Shown here in pieces: positions 23,618 to 34,418 of a stretch of DNA of 64,000 nt. The stretch is taken from NCBI RefSeq assembly GCF_004337985.1, contig NC_043741.1, positions 1,740,269 through 1,804,268 on the forward strand, read 5' to 3'. The notes below the pieces were generated by a model that did no database searches, was not told the DNA's origin, and saw only the letters and a list, made by a program, of their open reading frames with translations. Origin of the DNA: Pyricularia pennisetigena (taxonomy: Eukaryota > Ascomycota > Sordariomycetes > Magnaporthales > Pyriculariaceae). The translations under genes and the position numbers were made by a program. How positions within the stretch are numbered: the stretch's first letter is position 1; each line of letters opens with the position of its first letter.

Positions 23618-24484
23618 TCATCCCTGGGCGGTAAGAACTATGGCAAAGTTGTTGCGTGTTGATCCTGACCGCACCTCTTTCTTTGCAAAAGCTTCCCGCT
23701 TTTCAGGCAACTTTGATTCTCGCCTCCAGAGGTAGTACACAAGTCGTTGTGTTGGCTTGGAGTGGATCAACTTGAAGCCCAACGACGCCATTATGCGCCC
23801 CAACACCGTCTCATCCATGTAACGAGAGTTGGTAACGCATGGTGCTGGCAAAACTAAGAATAGACTCGGTGTAAAGGATACTGCCGAGTTGTTTGGCACT
23901 CGAAGGAAATCCAAGGTTCGAAGGAGCATGTCGCCACGGAGCCTCGGATCGGGAACAAAATTGAGCACCAGCGAGAGACTGATAATATCGAAGCGCTCCA
24001 AGTCATCTTTGGGCAGAGGTCGCTGCATGAAATCTTGCTGTTTGATGCCTTCCGCTTGGCTGTTGAGATCGATCCTTTCAATGTCGAAACGGCCGCTCTT
24101 TGCACATGCGTTCTCTGTGCTGAGCGCGCCGACCTCGAGGAGATGAAGACGCACATGTTTGGTGTCGGCATCAGGCGGCGGATATTTCTGTATCCATTCC
24201 ATCAATACCCTGGAGCTATCACCTCCACGGTCCTTCCGTTGGCCCTGGAGGCTTGCCTGCTGATACCTCTCGAGACCACCCATGTCTGCGATCTCTTTTT
24301 GAATGGCGGCCTTGGCTGCCTCATCCCCCTTACGGGTAGCCTGCAATAGCCTTTTCTCCAGAACATGAAGATTATTGATCAACGCCTTTGTGGCTTTCCG
24401 CTTGATCGATTTGGGCTTCTGGTGAAAATTTGGTGGCCTGCTGGCAGCGAGGCTTTTGCCAACGCGCTTGCCTTTGACACCCAT
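23618..24484 (-). CDS. bmt2: 25S rRNA adenine-N1 methyltransferase Bmt2
   Basis: Single exon, 288 residues. The family makes m1A in 25S rRNA (A2142 in yeast) in the nucleolus during 60S assembly. The N-terminus is Lys/Arg-rich (MGVKGKRVGKS ... KSIKRKATK) and fits nucleolar targeting. A Rossmann SAM-binding motif LLEVGALS lies at 115-122, the DL acidic-loop equivalent near 139 (IERIDLNS), DFMQRPLP at 151-158, and the motif-IV-like FDIISLSLVLNFVPDP at 165-180. LPAPCVTNSRYMDE follows, which is characteristic of the family. The C-terminus is basic. The ATG at 24484 is the only one ahead of the basic segment. It is divergent from rpl25. Confidence 0.9.
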   Translation of the reverse strand: MGVKGKRVGKSLAASRPPNFHQKPKSIKRKATKALINNLHVLEKRLLQATRKGDEAAKAAIQKEIADMGGLERYQQASLQGQRKDRGGDSSRVLMEWIQKYPPPDADTKHVRLHLLEVGALSTENACAKSGRFDIERIDLNSQAEGIKQQDFMQRPLPKDDLERFDIISLSLVLNFVPDPRLRGDMLLRTLDFLRVPNNSAVSFTPSLFLVLPAPCVTNSRYMDETVLGRIMASLGFKLIHSKPTQRLVYYLWRRESKLPEKREAFAKKEVRSGSTRNNFAIVLTAQG

Positions 24485-24912
24485 TTTTGTTGCATTGATG
24501 TTGGTTAGTTTGGCAGCTTCTTGACGAAAGTGAGCGATCAGGCTCTCCTCCTCGGCAGCCTGGCCACCAGCGACTATGAGCTTGAATTGGCCTGATCCGG
24601 ACTATGCAGCAGGCGACAAACTGTGAACTGAATTCCAGATTTCGCACACTCATTCCAATATTCTTGCCAAGACTCAAAAAGGTGACTTCGGTACGTACCT
24701 TTCTTTCCAAGTGCCAAACCCTGTACCCTTTTTTCACCGCGTGGTTCGTGCACAGAATCGGTTCCGCCGTCACCCCACAAACCCTAAGCAGTAATTTCAC
24801 AAAAACTTTCCTCCAGAATCGGTCGACCGCTTGCCTCACTTTCTGCTTCATCCACCAAACGACACAACCCGCCGCCGACTAACCCCCAGAGACGCAGCCG
24901 ACAATATCAACA
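24485..24912. promoter_or_regulatory. Shared divergent promoter bmt2 / rpl25
   Basis: 428 bp separates the ATG of the rRNA methyltransferase (-) from that of ribosomal protein L25 (+). Both are 60S biogenesis genes, so a bidirectional ribosomal-type promoter is likely. No specific factor site is claimed. Confidence 0.6.
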
Positions 24913-25768
24913 ATGGCCCCTAAGGACGCAAAGAAAGGTACTTGAATAAATCACCATTGGAGGAAACAGATGGTCAAACGCTGTTACCTCGTTCCCCCTC
25001 AATCGACTCGCTAGCTCGGGCGCAATGCCGATTTCGATATGTCCTCCAAACTGTCCGATTCGGTCGCGATGAAGGATGCATCAAGAAACAAAGCAGCAGC
25101 AGATTTTGCGAGTTCTTATGATTAAGGGCGATTGCTGATGCGTACTCTTCACTTGTCTGTAGGCGGTGCCTCCAAGGCCCCCAAGGGCTCCAAGCAGGCC
25201 CAGGCTGCTTCTAAGGCTGCCCTCAAGGGTGTAAGTGATAGGATTTTCTTATTACGAGTTTTCGACCGACCGAGTGCTTTTCTGACATCAATACTCGCTT
25301 CCCGACAAACAGGTGCACGCCCACAAGAAGGTCAAGGCCCGCTACACCACCAGTTTCCACCGCCCCAAGACCTTGCAGCTGTCGAGGGCCCCCAAGTACC
25401 CCCGCAAGTCGGTCCCTCACCTGCCGCGCCTGGACGAGCACAAGATCATCGTCCACCCGCTCAACACCGAGAGCGCCATGAAGAAGATTGAAGAGAACAA
25501 CACTCTGGTCTTCATTGTCGACATCAAGGCCAACAAGGCCCAGATCAAGCAGGCCCTGAAGAAGCTCTACGACCTGGACGTGCTCAAGATCAACACCCTC
25601 ATCCGGTAAGGACAAACATAGCTCGTGCAGGACTCTTTTGGTTATCTCCAAAATCGATACTGACTTCTCTTCTTGTGCAGCCCTGACGGCCAGAAGAAGG
25701 CCTACGTCCGCCTGACCCCTGACGTCGATGCTCTGGACATTGCTGCCACCAAGCTGGCTCTGGTCTAA
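24913..25768 (+). CDS. rpl25: 60S ribosomal protein L25 (uL23)
   Basis: Exons are 24913-24937, 25163-25230, 25313-25605 and 25681-25768, giving 157 residues. uL23 sits at the polypeptide exit of the large subunit, where SRP and nascent-chain factors dock. The first ~35 residues are the Lys/Ala-rich eukaryotic extension ([14 protein letters not shown]). The globular domain then shows [51 protein letters not shown] and [11 protein letters not shown]. Four exons with a 25-nt first coding exon and introns of 225, 82 and 75 nt are typical of fungal ribosomal-protein genes. Strong C-ending codon preference marks high expression. It faces bmt2 head to head and tim8 tail to tail. Confidence 0.96.
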
Positions 25769-26279
25769 GTATCTTCTTGTGTGGCTTTGTGCTGGTTGTC
25801 TTGTTTTAACGAGGGTTTAAGGGAATGGAAATACCATGCATTTTCAAAACGGCGTCATATAGGCTTCTTGGGTCATGACTTCATGCGGGCAAAAAAAGCA
25901 ATTTGGACTTTCTACCTTTTCCCGGAAAGCAAACACCTCTTGAAGGCAGCTCTGATGATTTCCCTGCACTCGTCGTGAATGCATGTTGTCGTTGTATATG
26001 TCTGCTTTCCCCGTAGATGAACCGACTGTTGGTCATGTCCAGGTTCTCTTCGTGGCCTCGAGGGAGGGTTACGTATTATTCGCAATTCCTATCATAACTA
26101 GTACCGACGCATGTTAATCGTACATTGGATTTTCGGCAAGCTATGGAGCCGTTGCTGTTGTGTCGTTGATCTCGATCAAGACGGCGAAAGGTGACATCTC
26201 ATCATCCATTTATGTAAGACTCCGTGACCACTCTCGGCGCCCATGAAATCGCCATCCATACGTTCAGCTTTTCCCAAAA
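25769..26279. other. Convergent intergenic region rpl25 / tim8
   Basis: 511 bp holding two 3' UTRs; no coding signal. Confidence 0.65.
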
Positions 26280-26646
26280 TTACCTCCTCAGAGTGCTGAG
26301 GTGCTGCATCGTCGCCAAGTTGACATCCAAGAACCGGTCGACGCAGCTGGCCAGGCACTGCTCCTCGCTCTTTTCCAGGCCGTTGCCCTTGATCGACGTC
26401 ACGCACTTTTTCCAGCAGACTTCGGTGAGGTTGTGAGTTTCTTTTTTTGGTTGCACAAGCGTATACTAGTTAGCTTTTCCTGTCGCTCGGGTTTTAAGGC
26501 AAATTGGGCGGGCGTTCTGTCAAGAAGGAGAAAGAATCTGTAGACCTACGGCTTTGGACCTTGGTCCTCTGTTGCTCGTTGTTCACGAACTGGAGGAGCT
26601 CGGCCTTGTCCTTGGGCTGAAGCTTTTCAACGTCAGAGGCGTCCAT
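26280..26646 (-). CDS. tim8: Mitochondrial intermembrane-space small Tim protein Tim8
   Basis: Exons are 26646-26550 and 26440-26280, giving 85 residues. Tim8 forms a chaperone hexamer with Tim13 that carries hydrophobic precursors, such as Tim23, across the intermembrane space. The twin CX3C signature is complete: C41-WKK-C45 and C61-LAS-C65, which form two disulphides after Mia40-driven import. Family hallmarks around it are KAELLQFVNNEQQR, KVQSQTHNLT, and VDRFLDVN after the second motif. The 109-nt intron has donor GTAGGT and branch GCTAAC. The acceptor AAAAAAAG is purine-rich and unusual, but it is the one that restores the SQTH block of the family. Confidence 0.9.
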
Positions 26647-26955
26647 TATGATGGTGTATGTAGCTTATGGGCTTGGTGTTTCGAAGCGGGTTTGCGTTTT
26701 GCTGGTTGGTCAATTAACGATTGACGATTGATGTTTCAAGGTATAGATATGGACTGGATGTTACTGAGCTTATTTCAGCGCAACTTTTTGCGATAGACCC
26801 AGGTCCCCGTCTCCACTTCCGATACAGGGTAGGTCCCCATCACACAACATTTGCGAGCAATGCCAAGACCTTGATTATAACATTATAAAAACGTATGCTT
26901 GTTCCTACAAAGTATCCTACATAGGTACAGCATTCTTTCACTTTTTCTGGAGTAA
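26647..26955. other. Short intergenic region
   Basis: 309 bp between the tim8 start and the 3' end of the 378-residue gene, both on the minus strand. It must hold the tim8 promoter and the upstream gene's 3' UTR. Confidence 0.6.
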
Positions 26956-28092
26956 TCACTTCCAGAGCCACGAGCTAAGCTTTTTCTTGGGCTCATCATC
27001 AGACTCTCCTTTCTTTTTGGCCCCATCGTCGTGTGTCTCTTGGTCGTTGTCATCCGTCGACCACGGCCATTTCCCACCCCAGGTTCGGCTATAGCTGGAC
27101 TCTGTAAACCTACTAATCTCGTTGCCTTCTGGGTCTAGTTTCTTGGTGACAATTTTGATACTGCACGTATTTCCCTTGCTATCAACCTTCTCTTCCCGCG
27201 TCACAAAAGTAGTAGTCCCGTCCGAGTTTTGGAACTTCTCAGTTGAGACGTGCTTCCCAGGAGTGCGTTGCTGGCGACTTGAATCTTCGATCTCGCGCCC
27301 TGGGGAATCCGAATCGTTTGTGCCATGAACGAGTCCGACAGCTTTAGTTGGAATATCAATGATATCCTCACTATCTTCCATGAATCGCAGAAAGACATCC
27401 TCCTCTGTCTGCGGCAGCGAGGAATGCGCACCAAATGCATCAGAGGCCATTTCCCTCAAGCCCGCGTGGAACCTGCCCTCTGTAGCCGGCCACTCCAAGT
27501 CATGATGAAACCCAACTGCGATTTCTGGCAGGATCGGGCTCACTGAGTGCCACGGGAAAGAAAACTGAAAGGGAGACTGGCGAAAACCAGTCAAAGCTCG
27601 AACCCATGGAAGTCGAGGATCAGGGTTATGAGAAGGGTTTGACCATCCCGTGGAATTTGTACTAGTTAACGGCTGGAACAGGTGCTTCCCAACCATACTT
27701 CCAGCAGGATATGCAGCTCCAAGGAGCCCATCGGCGCGGAGACCAGCTAGCCAAAGCCAGCGACGATCGAAGTTCCGATGGTCCATACGGTCTTTCCTTG
27801 CGGCACGGAGCCGTTCATGGTGATCAGCGAGAGGACGATTCGGGCCTCCCATACTGTGTGAGCTAGCCCTTAACAAATCTTCAAAGGCGTCTGCCCAACC
27901 GTTGGGGCTCTCATCCATATCGTTGGGAAGGTCATTGGGGCGAGGCGGGGTTATGTAGTTAAGATTCCATGGTGAATAAGACGAAGAACTGACCCAATTG
28001 CGCCAGCGAGAGAGTACAGCCAACTCGAACTCGGGTTTGTTGGCTTGCTCGGGGCTGCTGAGCCCAGAATTATCACTTGGGGAGGGATACAT
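26956..28092 (-). CDS. Hypothetical fungal protein, 378 residues
   Basis: Single exon, not firmly recognised. The N-terminal part is Trp/Pro-rich with SSSYSPWNLNYITPPRP and WADAFEDLLRASS. A middle section carries RRWLWLAGLRADGLLGAAYP. The C-terminal third has a hydrophilic beta-like block, TEKFQNSDGTTTFVTREEKVD followed by SIKIVTKKLDPEGNEISRFT, and the protein ends in a Lys/Asp-rich tail, KKKLSSWLWK. No signal peptide or clear membrane helix. The pattern of a W/P-rich front and a 'DG(T/S)-T-x-V-T ... DPEGNE' back loosely recalls the fungal Mpm1 mitochondrial family, but that is from memory and weak. Codon use and the lack of stops over 1.1 kb argue that it is a real gene. Confidence 0.7.
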   Translation of the reverse strand: MYPSPSDNSGLSSPEQANKPEFELAVLSRWRNWVSSSSYSPWNLNYITPPRPNDLPNDMDESPNGWADAFEDLLRASSHSMGGPNRPLADHHERLRAARKDRMDHRNFDRRWLWLAGLRADGLLGAAYPAGSMVGKHLFQPLTSTNSTGWSNPSHNPDPRLPWVRALTGFRQSPFQFSFPWHSVSPILPEIAVGFHHDLEWPATEGRFHAGLREMASDAFGAHSSLPQTEEDVFLRFMEDSEDIIDIPTKAVGLVHGTNDSDSPGREIEDSSRQQRTPGKHVSTEKFQNSDGTTTFVTREEKVDSKGNTCSIKIVTKKLDPEGNEISRFTESSYSRTWGGKWPWSTDDNDQETHDDGAKKKGESDDEPKKKLSSWLWK

Positions 28093-29261
28093 GGCATGCG
28101 CTGTACAGAGCTTTCTGCGTGTGTTGATACCAATAATATGTGGCTAAGGAAGTCGGCTAATGCGACTAAAACGTCTTCGTAAACACAGACGCCGTCTTTT
28201 TTTTTTTTTTTTGTTTCGTTTGATCTGAAATGCGAGTAGATTCTGACTGTTCTGAATATAGAACCGGGAGACTCTAAATATCGGCCATCCGAGCCTGAAA
28301 TCGGGAGAGAGTATGTTTAATCCCTAGGAGTATCACATACCAACTAGACCGGGTCAGATTGCGATGGAAAAAGTCGGCAGTTGCCACGAAGTAGATTTCT
28401 AGATGGTACGATGTGAATCTATTATCACGTGCACCAAAAACACACGCACGCACCCACTCACCCTTGACCGTTTAGACGCACGATGACGGAATTCGCAACT
28501 CACATCAAGCCGTACCTAGGGTACCCATGGAATCGCAGCCCACCGCTCCTGGGTCCCACCCAAAATTCGATCAATTCATGCCCGTTGGTGCCCGCCCGCC
28601 ATAGCGCCTGTCACACAGACTGCATGGTGGTGTTGTGCCCCTGTAGCCGTCACTGGAAGGGTCGCTGAGCCGAGTGCCTGTGACACCTGAAAGTCTCCAA
28701 ACATTTTTGCATGAGACCGATTCAAATGAGAAACACCACAGATCCCCTCGGACAGCGATTTTCGGATAAGGCATTTAAGTCTTGGCTAGGGCAACGGCTT
28801 ATTTGACTGCAAATAATCCCCTATCAACTATCAGCACCGGTCTGATGGGATCGCATAAGGTCTGAAGCTTTCCGTGGTCTGAAAGTTAGGTTAGCCTTCA
28901 CTGCGCCGAGGCGAGCGAGTCTAGTCGAGAGCATTCAAGTAGCCTTGGATCCATCACTCTCTGCCCTCATGACCAGACCAACGGAGGTCCACGCAAAGAC
29001 TACGCTTACGCTGAGCTGCTTGAGGACGTTGCCTCTTGTGCAGACGATAGCTCCTTCGGAAACCCGACCGCGTGAAACGATCAAGCCGTAGACAAGCGAC
29101 GAGCGGCATCCCAACCTCTCGCAGACGAATGACCCGGGAGCGGTCGGCGAGCAACGCAGCGAGACGAGACCGGCAACCGTACCGGATACGAGACACGATA
29201 CCATAGATTGCCGTTCCGTGCCTTGCACAAGCGTTAGCATCTGCGCGCATCATCACAAACC
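28093..29261. promoter_or_regulatory. Divergent intergenic region (378-residue gene / NIPA transporter)
   Basis: 1.17 kb between two divergent start codons, so both promoters lie here. It contains a T15 tract at 28198-28212. The last ~300 bp before 29262 is GC-richer and free of A/T tracts and is probably the transporter's 5' UTR. Confidence 0.5.
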
Positions 29262-31608
29262 ATGCATTTAACGGCCTCGAGCTTCCCAGCTCCCGCGTCA
29301 GCCTTGTTACCCCCCACAATATCAGATGCAGCAACACCGCAAATACCCACAGGCGGGGGTCTGCCGGACAAAGACCATGAAGGGAACCTACAGAACTGGT
29401 CCTCCTTGATTGGTATCATCACTGCGATTGTCGGAAACGTCCTGATAGCCCTCGCGCTCAATGTTCAACGATATGCGCACATACGCCTCCACCGCAAGAG
29501 GGCCGAGATAAAAGCACGCGCTCGCCAAGCACTGAGGGACGCAAAAAGGAAGAGGCAGGATCTTGCTAGCGCTGGCAGCTACGGAAGCTTGGAAAGCAGC
29601 AGCACCGAACACGGCAAGAGGGACCTTGACTTGGTCCGCCGTAACATAGTTGAGGAAGAAGCGGAAGCTGGCAATGGAGCCTCGGATGAAACGGAACCAT
29701 TGCTTCAGCGATTCCGCTCGACAGGGTCACAGGATGAAGATGGATACGTTGCTACCACGTTTCCTGGCGGTGGAAAGAAGCAAGATGACGTTTCGGCAAT
29801 CAGCTACCTCCGTTCACCATACTGGTGGCTAGGTCAAATTCTTATCACGGTGGGCGAAATGGGCAACTTTCTGGCCTACGGATTCGCTCCGGCATCCATC
29901 GTGTCACCCCTTGGCGTCGTGGCTCTTATATCCAATTGCGTCATTGCGCCCATAATATTCAAGGAGACCTTTCGGCAGCGCGATTTCTGGGGCGTCGTTG
30001 TTGCCGTCGCAGGTGCTGTCACCGTTGTCTTCAGTGCCAACACGCAGGAGAACAAGCTCGCCCCTGACGATGTTTGGCATGCCATAACAGCCTTGGAGTT
30101 TGAGATCTACATGGGCGTCTCGTGCTTTTTTATCGCATTTCTCATGTGGGCAAGCCCAAGGTACGGGCACAGGTCCATTTTGATTGACCTGGGCCTTGTC
30201 GGTTTGTTTGGTAAGCTGCCACATTATTCTCTTTTATTCTATTGTTATCCTCGAGCCCCCAAATCCAAAGACACAATTAAGCTGACACACTACGTCTTGC
30301 CTCTCTCCAGGTGCCTACACCGCTCTATCAACCAAGGGCGTTTCTTCAATGCTGTCATCCACTTTGCTGGGTGCTTTCAGAACACCCGTAACATATGTGC
30401 TGCTGTTCGTTTTGCTTGCCACCGCCGTCATGCAGGTTCGCTATGTGAACAAGGCACTTCAGCGATTCGACTCGACGGAGGTTATCCCTATTCAGTTCGT
30501 CATTTTTACGCTATCTGTCATCATCGGCAGCGCTGTCCTGTACCGTGACTTTGAACACACCACGGCTGAGCAGGCCGTCACCTTTGTCGGCGGTTGCGTG
30601 CTAACCTTCTTCGGCGTGTTTCTCATTACGAGTGGGAGGTCGCATCACGATGAAGAAGAGGACAACCTATCCGACATCGACGAGGTTGAGGAAACTATTG
30701 GTCTTTACAATCAGCAAGACCAGAGCGGTACTGGCGCGAATACACCTGCGCCGACACCTGGCACTGATGCATCCGGCGCGACTGCGGGGCGTTCGCGACG
30801 CACATCTCGGGTCAGCTTCATGAGCCAAGCTGGGCAACCTGTTACGGTAGTCTTGGACAGCGGTATTCCCCCGCTCCGTAAACCGCCATCTAGGGTCCTG
30901 TTGGATGAGAGCGAAGATCCTGTTATGTTGGGCATCAATGCATGGGCAGACCCGTCCTCACATCGTGGTCTCCATGCCGCTAACTCTAACCTAAGGCTTA
31001 CATTGCCGGAGTCTGTCCCAGGCTTCTCTGAGCCGCTGGCGCGCGTGCATTCTGAGCCGGTATCAGCGATCCACACACCCTTCAACGAGGTTGAGCCCCT
31101 GATGCCTGCTACACCGTCCACGGGTCGTACTCTCGCCGCGCGACCGATGACGTCGGGAAGGTCACAACAGCATCATTTCCTGGGACCCTTTTTCTCACCC
31201 TCACCGCTATCTTCTACAGTCAGTGCTGTCGTTGCCGACACTATGTTGTTTCGCAGTGGGGAAGGGCCGGTGTTGTCAAAAAGACTGGGTATGCGCAGGA
31301 GTCGACCGAGTCTGCGGGCGAGTCTATTTGTGCCTCATGACGAGTCCATAGCGGACGGCGGTGTCGCTGCTGCCGACGCCATAACCTCTTGGGACGACGG
31401 ATCCATCAATAACGATGCATCTGGGTCTGACCTACCCTCGAGCAGCACACGGCCCTCTGTCGGGATACGGGGCCGAGCCCGCAGTCTTAGTTACACCCTG
31501 GGCGAGCTGTTCGGGACCAGAAGTGACAGGAGACGGAAAACGACCCTGGACGGTGATAATGAAGACTTGGAGACTGGGGGTTACGACTCCAGCAATACTG
31601 CCGCATGA
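29262..31608 (+). CDS. NIPA-type (DUF803) magnesium transporter
   Basis: Exons are 29262-30210 and 30311-31608, giving 748 residues. The family sits in endosomal or plasma membranes and moves Mg2+. The transport core covers about 46-430. TM1 (LIGIITAIVGNVLIALALNV) is followed by a hydrophilic insert of ~115 residues, then YWWLGQILITVGEMGNFLAYGFAP, VSPLGVVALISNCVIAP, a membrane pair around WGVVVAVAGAVTVV and MGVSCFFIAFLMW, and, in exon 2, GAYTALSTKGVSSMLSS, LLATAVMQVRYVNKAL and VFLITSGR. The order and the invariant SPLG and STKG motifs are those of DUF803. A 300-residue cytosolic Ser-rich tail follows. The 100-nt intron (GTAAGC/CTCCAG) splits Gly317 within FGAYTA. Confidence 0.9.
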
Positions 31609-32283
31609 TGAATTTGGTCAAGTGCGATTGCAGTTCATATTGGACTCTCTACACTGTATATATATACTCATACAGACCCATACATTTGTCTCTTTTCTCC
31701 GTCGAGGGACATACATAACGATATATGCACATCCTCTTTCTTAATTAGCTTTATTCCGCATCAACCTCCTTTTGCTTCTCTTTCCTGTGCTTTTTTATTT
31801 TCAGACTGGGTTATGATCTTGCGCAGTAAAGTCGCATTCTNNNNNNNNNNNNNNNNNNNNNNNNNNNNNNNNNNNNNNNNNNNNNNNNNNNNNNNNNNNN
31901 NNNNNNNNNNNNNNNNNNNNNNNNNNNNNNNNNNNNNNNNNNNNNNNNNNNNNNNNNNNNNNNNAATTCGGCGCAATCTGGCGGGTTTCACTCCATATCC
32001 TGTATTGCATCTATCTTGGATAGGGGTCATGGGTTGGTTTTGTTCAATGGCTCTTCAAATTCAGGTCTCTTTTTCTTTTTTCGTCATCTATTGCCATGTC
32101 CAATTGTCTAATCTAGATCAGTGGCTGTCATGACGCATCGGCACAGCCTTTTTATTTTTATTTTCCAAAATGACGTTTTTCTTTTTAAAGGTCAAGTGGC
32201 ATAAACACTAAGGCGCATGTGTTTTTGCACGTCGGCAGCCTCGGAACTCGGGTGATGCAAATGACGTCCCTTTCTTGGAGGCT
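31609..32283. other. Convergent intergenic region with assembly gap
   Basis: 675 bp between the NIPA gene and the AMP-binding enzyme gene, including 124 N. It is AT-rich with T-tracts; no coding signal. Confidence 0.6.
31841..31964. other. Assembly gap (124 N)
   Basis: A run of 124 N in the convergent 3' region between the NIPA transporter and the AMP-binding enzyme. Confidence 0.99.
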
Positions 32284-34418
32284 TTAGTCTTGGCTCCTTC
32301 TGCCACGCTTGGCCCACTCCCTCAGCTCGTTCTTCTTAATCTTGCCGGTGCTCGTCTTGGGCAGCTCGTCGACGATCTCAACCTCCCTGGGGACCATGAA
32401 CTTTGATATGGCGCTCTGGTGCTTGGCCCAGTCTATGAGCCCCTGCGGCGTCAACGGCTGCTCATTGCCTGATTTCCTGCGCATCCTGACCGTCACGTAC
32501 GCCTTGGGCCTCTCGCCCCAGTGTGAGTCGGGGACGGCCACCACGCCGGCCTCGAGGACGTCCGGGTGCTGGACCAACATGCTCTCCAGGGCGACCGAGG
32601 ATATGTTCTCGCCTCCTGTTTGATTGTTTTTTAGTGTTCGGTTATCCAGCGGAGAGTAAGGATCGTATGCAAGTCCTTACCAGAGATGATAATGTCCTTC
32701 TGCCTGTCCAGGATCTGCGCGCTACCATCCGGATGCCACACAGCCAGGTCGCCAGAGTGAAGCACGCCACCGGCAAACAACTTTTTCGTGGCCTCGGGGT
32801 CGTTGTAGTACCCCTTTGCGCAGATGTTGCCGGCAAAGACGATCTCTCCAATCTCGGCACCATCCTTGGCCACGTCGATCAGGACGCCCTTCTCGGCCTC
32901 TTCGGTCCGCACGATCCTGATGGGCAGGCTGGTGAGGAAGCCGTGGCCCTGGCGGGCCATGCGGGCGAACTTTTCGGCCTCAGGCAGCGACTCCCACGCT
33001 GGCATGTGGTAGCCTTTTGTGATGGGTCCGTACGTCTCTGTCATGCCGTAGACGTGAACGGGCGAGAGGTTCAGCTCCGTCATCTGCTGGAAGAGGTGCG
33101 CCGTCGGCGGCGACGCGGCCACCGTCACTCGCACCGGCGGGTCAGGCAGCCGCCGGGCCTCGGCGGCGGCGCAGAGCAGCGTGCAGACGGTCGGGGCGGC
33201 GTTGAAGTGCGTCACATGCTCTTCGGACAGCAGGCGCCAGATCAAGGGGTAGTCGATCTTGCGGAGGCACACGTGCGTGCCTCGGACGGCTTGAGTGATT
33301 CGAGAAAGGTTAGCGCAGGCTGAGAGAGAGAGAGAGAGAGGAAGTGACGTGCGCCTGGGGAAGGGACGGACGAATCCTAACCTGTCACAGCCCATGGAAA
33401 CGTCCAGCCGACGGCGTGGAACCTGGCAGACATTAGTATGTTTGTGTGTGTTTCAAGCTGCATTTCGCATTCAAGGGATCTAAGGCTCGATTGTGCCTTT
33501 GGACTCTATCTTGTCAGTAACTCACATAGGAAGCGTCCACAGGTATTTGCATCTCCCGGTGTGATAATTCAGCCCAGACTCGACAATGTTAGCAAGGGCA
33601 GCAAGGTATGAACCGCGATGTGTGTATTCGACGCCCTTGGGTTTTGATGTGGTGCCCGAGGTAAAGGGGATGGCTATAAGGTCATCCTCGTCATCGGGGT
33701 GCGGAGACAAGCCCTCCCAGCCCTTGCCTCCTGTCTCGCGATCATGCTGCAGCCCCTGAGCAATACACTCGTCAAAGGGGCCTCTGAGCTCGCCCTCAGT
33801 GGCGTCCGTATCCTGCGTTTCCCAGTTTGTACGAGTAAGCAAAGTGGCCGACATCGCAGGTTTATGACCGCCGGCATAGAGAAAAATAAATGCTAGGGCA
33901 CCCACCGTGTCGATGATCAAAGGCACATGGCCGTGGTCCTTCCGGTAGAGGTCCAACAGGCCGACGAACTCGGCATCGACGATTATGACATCAACCTTGG
34001 CAAAGCCAAAGATGTAGGCGATATCCTCCTGCTTCAGCCGATAGTTGACCGGCACGATGACGCCGCCCGAGGCATTAACGCCGAAGATGGTCTCGAGGAA
34101 GGCCGGGGTGTTGGGAGCCAGGATGCCGACGCGGGAGAAGCGCTTTTGAGCGAGGTAATATGCCAACCCGCGCGCGCGGTCTGCCAGCTCGGCGTAGGAT
34201 CGGCGCAAGGTACGTCCGTTGGTGGTCACGTGAACGACGGCCTCAGCCTCTGGCTCGATGGCGGCTGCACGTGGAAGGAAGAAGGTTGGTGACAGTGCGT
34301 GCAGATGATTCGGCCGTGCAGTGGCTTGCGTGGCTTCCACCTCCGCCTTGGGCACCGGTGCGTTGACTAGGCCGAGGTGGCCGAGGACCGCCTTCAGGCG
34401 GGAGGGAGGGCCCGACAT
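32284..34418 (-). CDS. Acyl-CoA synthetase-like AMP-binding enzyme
   Basis: Exons on the minus strand are 34418-33906, 33812-33526, 33422-33382, 33289-32681 and 32615-32284, giving 593 residues. ANL-superfamily enzymes activate a carboxylic acid as acyl-AMP and pass it to CoA. The phosphate loop is TSGTTSKPKG (222-231) and the A5 motif is YGMTETYGP (361-369). The hinge region is SGDLAVWHPDG ... ILDRQKDIIISGGENISS, and the C-terminal catalytic lysine lies in TSTGKIKKNEL (K575). Size and the GWTFPWAVTAVRGTH region resemble plant AAE and fungal medium-chain or butyrate-CoA ligases; the substrate cannot be read. There is no PTS1 (ends RRSQD). Intron 1 (93 nt) is in frame without a stop, so its retention would add 31 residues. 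Confidence 0.88.
33322..33340. repeat. (GA)9 tract in an intron
   Basis: Dinucleotide tract in intron 3 of the AMP-binding gene. On the coding strand it reads (CT)n and runs straight into a CAG, creating a second acceptor-like site 30 nt upstream of the one I used. Confidence 0.95.
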
